From contig NZ_JACHBR010000001.1 in NCBI RefSeq assembly GCF_014200435.1, positions 558,001 through 622,000 of the forward strand: a stretch of 64,000 bases of DNA. The letters run 5' to 3'. The number at the start of each line of letters is the position of its first letter. Positions within the stretch are counted from its first letter, which is position 1. The notes beneath the pieces were generated by a model. The model searched no databases. It was not told the origin of the DNA and saw only the letters and a program-made list of their open reading frames with translations. This DNA comes from Sphaerisporangium krabiense. Lineage in GTDB: Bacteria; Actinomycetota; Actinomycetes; Streptosporangiales; Streptosporangiaceae. Below are positions 59,522-64,000 of the stretch, one piece after another. A program made the translations under genes and the position numbers.

Positions 59522-60364
59522 TCAGCCCCGGCCGGGTGAGACCCGCATGCGGGCCCGGTTGTTGCCGGGCCGCCGGTCGCCGAGCCTGGCCGAGTACACC
59601 GTCGCCGCGACCTCGCCCGCGCCGTCGCGGGGCACCTGGAAGACCAGGCTGAGCGTGCCGCCCGCCCCCGAGCCGATCGGGCGCAGCGCGCAGCCGACCT
59701 TCCCGTGCCGGGCCGAGCACCGGCCGCCCTTGGCCGACAGGAACCGCGCGCCGTGCTCGGTGAAGTACACCCGCGCGTCCGGCACGCGCCGCGGGCCCTT
59801 GTTCCGCACGGCGGCCCGCACCGTGAAGCGCCCGCCCGGCCGCGCCGTGTGGCGGGCCGGGGACAGCCGGACGGCGAGGTCCGCGCCCTCGTCCACCCGC
59901 GTGGTGGCCTCCGCGCGGTTGTCGGCCTCGTTCTCGTCCACGACCTCGGACGACAGCACGGCCGAGGCGCGCAGCGGTCCCTTCGCCCCGGTGCGGACGA
60001 CCCCGAGGATCGTGACCGCGCCGGACCCGCCGGCCCGGATGTCCACCGGGGAGGGACACACCACCTCGTTGCGCGAGCGCCCGGAACGGCAGCTCGCGAC
60101 GTTCACGGCGGTGATCTCCACCTCGTCCGGCACCCGGATCGTGAGCACGGGCAGCACCGCGTCCCCGGGCCCGGCGTTGCGCACCCTGACCTCGTACGAC
60201 AGCCACTGCCCCGGCTGGGCGACCCTCGGCGCGGCGGTCAGCCGTACGGACAGGTCGGCCCCTCCCCAGCCGCCGGACGCCCGGGCGGCGTTCGCCACCA
60301 CCGGGGCGCCGGTGACGAGGAACAGGACGAGACCGGCGGCGATTCCCGTCGAGAACAAACCCAT
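59522..60364 (-). CDS. Exported protein with two DUF11/CARDB-like beta domains
   Basis: 280 residues from ATG 60364, with GGGGGG nine bases upstream. Signal peptide about 1-27 (ANA). Two Ig-like repeats follow: GADLSVRLTAAPRVAQPGQWLSYEVRVRNAGPGDA and GADLAVRLSPARHTARPGGRFTVRAAVRNKGPRRV, each ending in a DNEADNRA / PGNNRAR strand, the DUF11 pattern. Each repeat has a Cys pair. The protein lacks an anchor, so it is probably secreted. Role unknown, likely an adhesive or structural wall protein. Confidence 0.82.
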   Translation of the reverse strand: MGLFSTGIAAGLVLFLVTGAPVVANAARASGGWGGADLSVRLTAAPRVAQPGQWLSYEVRVRNAGPGDAVLPVLTIRVPDEVEITAVNVASCRSGRSRNEVVCPSPVDIRAGGSGAVTILGVVRTGAKGPLRASAVLSSEVVDENEADNRAEATTRVDEGADLAVRLSPARHTARPGGRFTVRAAVRNKGPRRVPDARVYFTEHGARFLSAKGGRCSARHGKVGCALRPIGSGAGGTLSLVFQVPRDGAGEVAATVYSARLGDRRPGNNRARMRVSPGRG

Positions 60365-60484
60365 TGCTGTGCGCCCCCCAAGCTTCGCGATCAATTCAAG
60401 CCCCGGGACGCACGGCCCGCCCGCCCGACACGCGGGCTCCGGCGCAGGTCAATCCCACGGATGGGCAAAACCTGCGTGCGAGGG

Positions 60485-61987
60485 TCACTCGGCGAGGACC
60501 GCCGCGGGGACGTCCCGCCGGACCCGCGGGAGCGTGCGGTCGGGCAGGAACACCAGCGCCAGCATCGCGACCACGGCGCCCACGGCCGCGAGCCAGGGGA
60601 TGACCGTGGCCGCGGCGGCCGCGTGCGCGTCCACCAGGCTCGCGTGCCCGGCCGCCCGGTCGTGGACGACCGTGGTGTAGACGGTCCCGGCGACGGCCAG
60701 GGCCACCGACCCGCCGATCTGCCGGAAGAAGGTGAGGTTCGCGCTGGCCGTCCCGATGTGCTGGGGCGGCACGGAGGTCTGGACGGCGACGGTGAGCCCC
60801 GAGAGCATGGGGCCGACGCCGAGGCCGATCAGCGCCATCCAGGCCGTCAGCGCCCAGAACGGCGTCTGCGCCGTGAGCCCCGCGCACAGCAGCGCCCCGG
60901 CCACGCCGAACAGCGGCGCGCCGAGCACCCATGGCTTGTAGCGCAGGGTCCTGGTGATGAGCACGCCGGTCAGGACGCTGCCGGCGAGCATGGCGAGCAT
61001 GAGCGGGTAGATGTGCAGGCCGGAGGAGGTCGCGCTCTGGCCCTGCGCCTGCTGGAAGTAGCGGGACAGGAAGACGACCCCGGCGTACAGGCAGGCCGCG
61101 CTGCAGAACGACGCGACGTTGACGACCGTGTAGGTGCGGTCGCGGAACAGCTCCAGCGGGATGATCGGCTGGGTGGCCCGCCGCTCGACCAGGACGAACG
61201 CCACGAGCAGCACCGCCGAGGCGATCAGCGGGAGCACCACCGCGGGGCTGGTCCAGGTGTGGCCGTCCAGGCCGTGCTCGGTCAGGCCGATGAGCAGGGA
61301 GCTGATCGCGGCGGTGAACACGGCGATGCCCAGGTAGTCCGGACGCGAGCCTCCGGTGCCGGGCACCCGGGGCAGGCGCCGCACGATGACCGCCAGCAGG
61401 ACCGCCCCGATGGGGAGGTTCACGAAGAACGCCCACCGCCAGCTCGTGTGATCGGTGAAGAGGCCGCCGAGCAGCGGCCCGGCGACGTAGCTGGCCGCCA
61501 TGATGCCGCCGAGCGCGCCCTGCACCTTGCCGCTCTTCTCGGGCGGGAACAGGTCGGCGACCAGCGCGAGCGACAGCGGCAGCAGCGCGCCCGCGCCCAG
61601 CCCCTGCACGCCGCGGAAGGCGATGAGCTGGGTCATGTCCTGGGCGGCGCCGCTCAGCGCCGATCCGGCCAGGAACACCGTGACGCCGACGAGCAGCAGC
61701 GGCTTGCGGCCGTACACGTCCGAGAGCCTGCCGTACAGGGGGACGGTGACGGTCGAGGTGAGCAGGTAGGCGGTGACCACCCAGGTGTAGAGCCCGTTCT
61801 CGCCGCCCAGCTCGGCGGTGATGCGCGGGAGCGCGGTGCCGACGATCGTCTGGTCGAGCATCGCCAGGAACATCCCGCCGAGCACGGCGGCGAGCAGCGG
61901 ACCCGTCCCCTTTCCGCCCGGCGGCGCCCACGTGGGCCTCGCCGGCACGCCGGGCGGCGCGGCGGCCGTGGAGCCGTTCATCGTCAT
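60485..61987 (-). CDS. MFS transporter, DHA2 (EmrB/QacA) family
   Basis: 500 residues from ATG 61987 (GGGAG upstream); ATG 61981 is the alternative. About 14 helices. MFLAMLDQTIVGTALPRITAELGG is the DHA2 motif D1, GRLSDVYGRKPLLL motif A, and LLGGLFTDHTSWRWAFFVNLPIG motif C. Multidrug or metabolite export by proton antiport. It is divergent from a PadR repressor with three palindromes between them, so export is probably induced by the substrate. Confidence 0.92.
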   Translation of the reverse strand: MTMNGSTAAAPPGVPARPTWAPPGGKGTGPLLAAVLGGMFLAMLDQTIVGTALPRITAELGGENGLYTWVVTAYLLTSTVTVPLYGRLSDVYGRKPLLLVGVTVFLAGSALSGAAQDMTQLIAFRGVQGLGAGALLPLSLALVADLFPPEKSGKVQGALGGIMAASYVAGPLLGGLFTDHTSWRWAFFVNLPIGAVLLAVIVRRLPRVPGTGGSRPDYLGIAVFTAAISSLLIGLTEHGLDGHTWTSPAVVLPLIASAVLLVAFVLVERRATQPIIPLELFRDRTYTVVNVASFCSAACLYAGVVFLSRYFQQAQGQSATSSGLHIYPLMLAMLAGSVLTGVLITRTLRYKPWVLGAPLFGVAGALLCAGLTAQTPFWALTAWMALIGLGVGPMLSGLTVAVQTSVPPQHIGTASANLTFFRQIGGSVALAVAGTVYTTVVHDRAAGHASLVDAHAAAAATVIPWLAAVGAVVAMLALVFLPDRTLPRVRRDVPAAVLAE

Positions 61988-62001
61988 GTCACGCTCCCTC
62001 T

Positions 62002-62053
62002 TCACATGTCAGGGTAAACACGTAGAAGATGACATGTCTGTAGTGACATGTCA
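62002..62053. promoter_or_regulatory. Three TGACATGTCA-type palindromes, PadR operators
   Basis: TCACATGTCA (62002-62011), TGACATGTCT (62030-62039) and TGACATGTCA (62044-62053, perfect). Centres are 28 and 14 bases apart, so all three share one 14-base phase. They fill the gap between the divergent MFS and PadR genes. Confidence 0.75.
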
Positions 62054-62062
62054 ATGCGAAGA

Positions 62063-62068
62063 TAGGAT
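62063..62068 (+). promoter_or_regulatory. -10 box TAGGAT of the PadR gene (leaderless)
   Basis: TAGGAT, six bases, then ATG 62075, with no ribosome binding site. The nearest palindrome ends ten bases upstream, over the -35 region, fitting autorepression. Confidence 0.55.
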
Positions 62069-62074
62069 GCCGTC

Positions 62075-62617
62075 ATGTCCCTGCGGATCGCGCTTCTCGG
62101 CCTGCTCAGCACCTCCGGCCCCGGCAGCGGCTACGACCTGGCCAAGGCGTTCGAGAGGTCGATCAACTACGTCTGGCACGCCGGGCACAGCCAGATCTAT
62201 CCGGAGCTGGCCAAGATGGCCGCAGACGGCCTCGTCACGGTCGAGGCGCAGGGCACGCGCGGGCGCAAGACGTACGCGATCACCGACCAGGGCTCGGAGG
62301 AACTGCACCGCTGGCTCACCGGACACCGGCCCGCGCCGCCCGTGCGCAGCGAGGGCGCGCTGCTGGCGTTCCTGCTCCCGCTCCTGGACCCGGCCGAGGC
62401 GATCGGCGTGCTGAGCACCCTGGAGGCGGAGATGACCGCGCGGCTCCACGAGCTGGAGCAGCTCCGCGCCCTCAAGCGGTCGGCCCAGGTCCCGCCGCGA
62501 GGCGGCCTCTACGCCCTGGACTTCGGCATCAGGAGCGCCCGCACGGGCCTGGAGTGGATCCGCGCCACCGCCGACGACATCGCCGCCCGGGCCACCCCCG
62601 GCGACGCGGGCGCCTGA
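62075..62617 (+). CDS. PadR-family transcriptional regulator
   Basis: 180 residues from ATG 62075. Winged helix typical of PadR: SLRIALLGLLSTSGPGSGYDLAKAFERSINYVWHAGHSQIYPELAKMAADGLVTVEAQGTRGRKTYAITDQGSEELHRWL (conserved in short blocks such as GSGYDL, SQIYPEL, GRKTYAIT). A C-terminal helical Vir/PadR-C domain serves dimerisation (PLLDPAEAIGVLSTLEAEM, GLEWI). It should repress the divergent exporter through the palindromes between them. Confidence 0.93.
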   Translation: MSLRIALLGLLSTSGPGSGYDLAKAFERSINYVWHAGHSQIYPELAKMAADGLVTVEAQGTRGRKTYAITDQGSEELHRWLTGHRPAPPVRSEGALLAFLLPLLDPAEAIGVLSTLEAEMTARLHELEQLRALKRSAQVPPRGGLYALDFGIRSARTGLEWIRATADDIAARATPGDAGA

Positions 62618-62632
62618 GCCCGCGCGCGCCCG

Positions 62633-64000
62633 TCAGTCGCAGCTCACCGGCACGGGCATCTGGGTCTCCGGCGTGAAGTGGACCTTCGAGAAGTACTTCT
62701 CGAGCAGCGACCTCACCGTGCCGTCCTGGTACATGCGGTTGATGGCCCCCCGCACCGCCTTGCACGTCCGGGTGTCGCCCCGCTTGATCGCCACCGCGTA
62801 CCGCTCGTCGGAGAGCTTGGCGCCCATGACGCGGTACCGGATGTTCTCGCGGTCGGCGAACCCGGCGAGCAGCAGGTCGTCGCCGGGGACGGCGTCCACG
62901 GTCCCCTGCCGCAGCATGTTCATGCAGTCGGTGTAGTTGTCCGCGGCCACCAGCCGCACCTTGACGACGTCCTGCACCATGCCGATCGAGACGTTCGTCC
63001 CCGGCGCGCACAAATTGTGCCCCTTGAGATCCTGGATCTTGGTGAACGGGTCGCCGTCGCGGACCAGGACGTCCACGTGCGCGGTGTAGTACGGGCCGGC
63101 GAACGTCACCCGCTCGTCGTCGTTGATCGAGTAGGTCGCGATCACGAGGTCGGCCTCGCCGGAGTTCAGCATGGACACCCGCTCGTTGACGCCGGACTCG
63201 GCGAACGTCACGCCGCTCGCCGGCACCCCGAGCTGTCCGGCGATGTAGGCGCCGAGCTCGACCTCGAAGCCGCGCCAGCTGTCCCCCGAGCCGAGCGCGA
63301 TGCCCGGCAGCATGTTGCGCATGGCGATCGTCAGCTTGTGCGTCTTCGCCGCCTTGTCCACGACGGAGGTGAACCGGGGCGGCTGCGGCACCCTGGCCGA
63401 GGAGGTCTCGGTGGGCTCCGGGAGCGACCGGCCCCTCAGCTCGGCCCAGAGGTCGGGCGCGAACCGCCGCACGGCCATGACGCCCCCGCCCGCGAGCACG
63501 GCGACCGCGAGCACGGCGGCGATCCACCTGCCGGGGCCGGACCTCCGGGCGGGGACCGGGTTGTCCGCCACCCCGGCGGCGGCCCCGCCGCCGTCCCTGG
63601 CCGTCGTCCTTCGCCCCCACACCCCGCTCCGCGGGCGCGTGACCGTCTCGCGGGCGGCCAGTTCGGCGCCCTGGCTGAGCACGGCCGTGGACGCCCCGGC
63701 CTCCTCGTGCCGGCCGAGCAGCCGCAGCAGGATGTGGTCGGCGGTCGGGCGTTCCACCGGCTTCTTGTTCAGGCAGGCGCGGACCACGCCGCGCAGCGGC
63801 TCGGGGAGTCCGCCGACCTCGACCTCGTCGTTGAGCACGCGGTTCAGCACCACCGCGATGGAGTTCCCTCCGAAGGGCACCTCGCCGGTGGCGGCGAACG
63901 CGACCGTCGCGCCCCAGGCGAAGACGTCGGCGGGCGGGCCCACCTCGCCGCCCGAGATCTGCTCGGGCGCCATGTAGGCGGGCGTGCCGACGGCCCTGCT
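62633..64000 (-). CDS. Ser/Thr protein kinase fused to an extracellular solute-binding domain (3' part)
   Basis: The gene enters from the right edge; about 455 residues are visible. They begin with the end of a Hanks-type kinase: GTPAYMAPEQ, DVFAWGATVAFAATGEVPFGG, RPTADHILLRLLG. A Pro/Arg/Gly juxtamembrane stretch and one helix (WIAAVLAVAVLAGGGVMAV) follow. The outer domain is a family 3 solute-binding fold: LPGIALGSGDSWRGFEVELGAYIAGQLGV, NSGEADLVIATYSINDDERVTFAGPYYTAHVDVLV, RQGTVDAVPGDDLLLAGFA, ending in VPVSCD. Amino-acid sensing coupled to phosphorylation is the natural reading. Typical PASTA repeats are absent. Confidence 0.93.
   Translation of the reverse strand, partial: SRAVGTPAYMAPEQISGGEVGPPADVFAWGATVAFAATGEVPFGGNSIAVVLNRVLNDEVEVGGLPEPLRGVVRACLNKKPVERPTADHILLRLLGRHEEAGASTAVLSQGAELAARETVTRPRSGVWGRRTTARDGGGAAAGVADNPVPARRSGPGRWIAAVLAVAVLAGGGVMAVRRFAPDLWAELRGRSLPEPTETSSARVPQPPRFTSVVDKAAKTHKLTIAMRNMLPGIALGSGDSWRGFEVELGAYIAGQLGVPASGVTFAESGVNERVSMLNSGEADLVIATYSINDDERVTFAGPYYTAHVDVLVRDGDPFTKIQDLKGHNLCAPGTNVSIGMVQDVVKVRLVAADNYTDCMNMLRQGTVDAVPGDDLLLAGFADRENIRYRVMGAKLSDERYAVAIKRGDTRTCKAVRGAINRMYQDGTVRSLLEKYFSKVHFTPETQMPVPVSCD

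Noticed and set aside
1-64000. tRNA, rRNA, integrase, transposase or attachment sites
   Set aside because: None could be recognised by eye; the accessory block at 23-43 kb has no mobile genes or flanking repeats, so recent transfer is not supported by direct marks.

Overview
The window is about 70% GC, gene-dense and full of GTG/TTG starts. Its RpoB, BTAD/SARP regulator, KMSKS-type TrpS, F420-style PPOX protein and kinase with an extracellular domain all point to an actinomycete, most likely the Streptosporangiales (Nonomuraea/Actinomadura/Streptosporangium-like). That placement is inferred from protein likeness, not from a marker search. No tRNA, rRNA, CRISPR array, phage or insertion sequence was seen.

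Layout. 1-6081: the end of a biotin-dependent acyl-CoA carboxylase alpha subunit, two membrane proteins that share a cytoplasmic domain, an LpdA-type NAD(P)H-quinone reductase and a gamma-glutamylcyclotransferase-like protein. 6097-7947: kynureninase and an RDD membrane protein. 8032-14955: an organosulfur assimilation cluster on the minus strand (Cys-containing leader peptide, SfnG-type dimethylsulfone monooxygenase, DszC-like monooxygenase, SsuE/MsuE-type FMN reductase, SfnB-type oxidoreductase, SsuD-type monooxygenase) beside a divergent LysR regulator. 15009-23301: purine nucleoside phosphorylase, phosphohexomutase, PH-like membrane protein, adenosine deaminase, cupin, AMIN-like lipoprotein, an MFS/MarR pair and a PPOX protein.

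23399-42749 is the accessory core. It opens with a stand-alone rpoB whose rifampicin region carries the His-to-Asn change typical of the rpoB(R) paralogs known from Nonomuraea. Next to it lies a biosynthetic cluster. A seven-gene minus-strand run (aspartokinase, GriI/NspI-type aldolase, GriH/NspH-type synthase, MelC1-like copper chaperone, tyrosinase-like copper oxidase, asparagine-synthetase-like amidotransferase, Tat-exported esterase) matches the logic of 3-amino-4-hydroxybenzoate (3,4-AHBA) pathways such as grixazone (gri) and 4-hydroxy-3-nitrosobenzamide (nsp). Around it are two BBE-type FAD oxidases, an F420-reductase-like Rossmann protein, an MFS exporter, a SARP and a LuxR regulator. 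The extra redox genes suggest a product beyond the known gri/nsp compounds.

43072-50055: a nucleoside uptake and breakdown operon (BMP lipoprotein, ABC ATPase, two permeases, cytidine deaminase, thymidine phosphorylase). 50271-52677: an M20 amidohydrolase overlapping a YbdK-type carboxylate-amine ligase. 52866-58847: cell envelope and housekeeping genes (SCO4848-like protein, D-Ala-D-Ala carboxypeptidase, YihY, TrpS, CNNM/CorC protein, GalE). 58978-64000: a proline-rich anchored protein, a DUF11-like exported protein, an MFS/PadR pair with three phased palindromes, and the 3' part of a Ser/Thr kinase fused to a solute-binding domain.

Many genes here, especially regulators and salvage genes, have a -10-like TANNNT box 6-9 nt before the start codon and no Shine-Dalgarno, which suggests leaderless transcripts.
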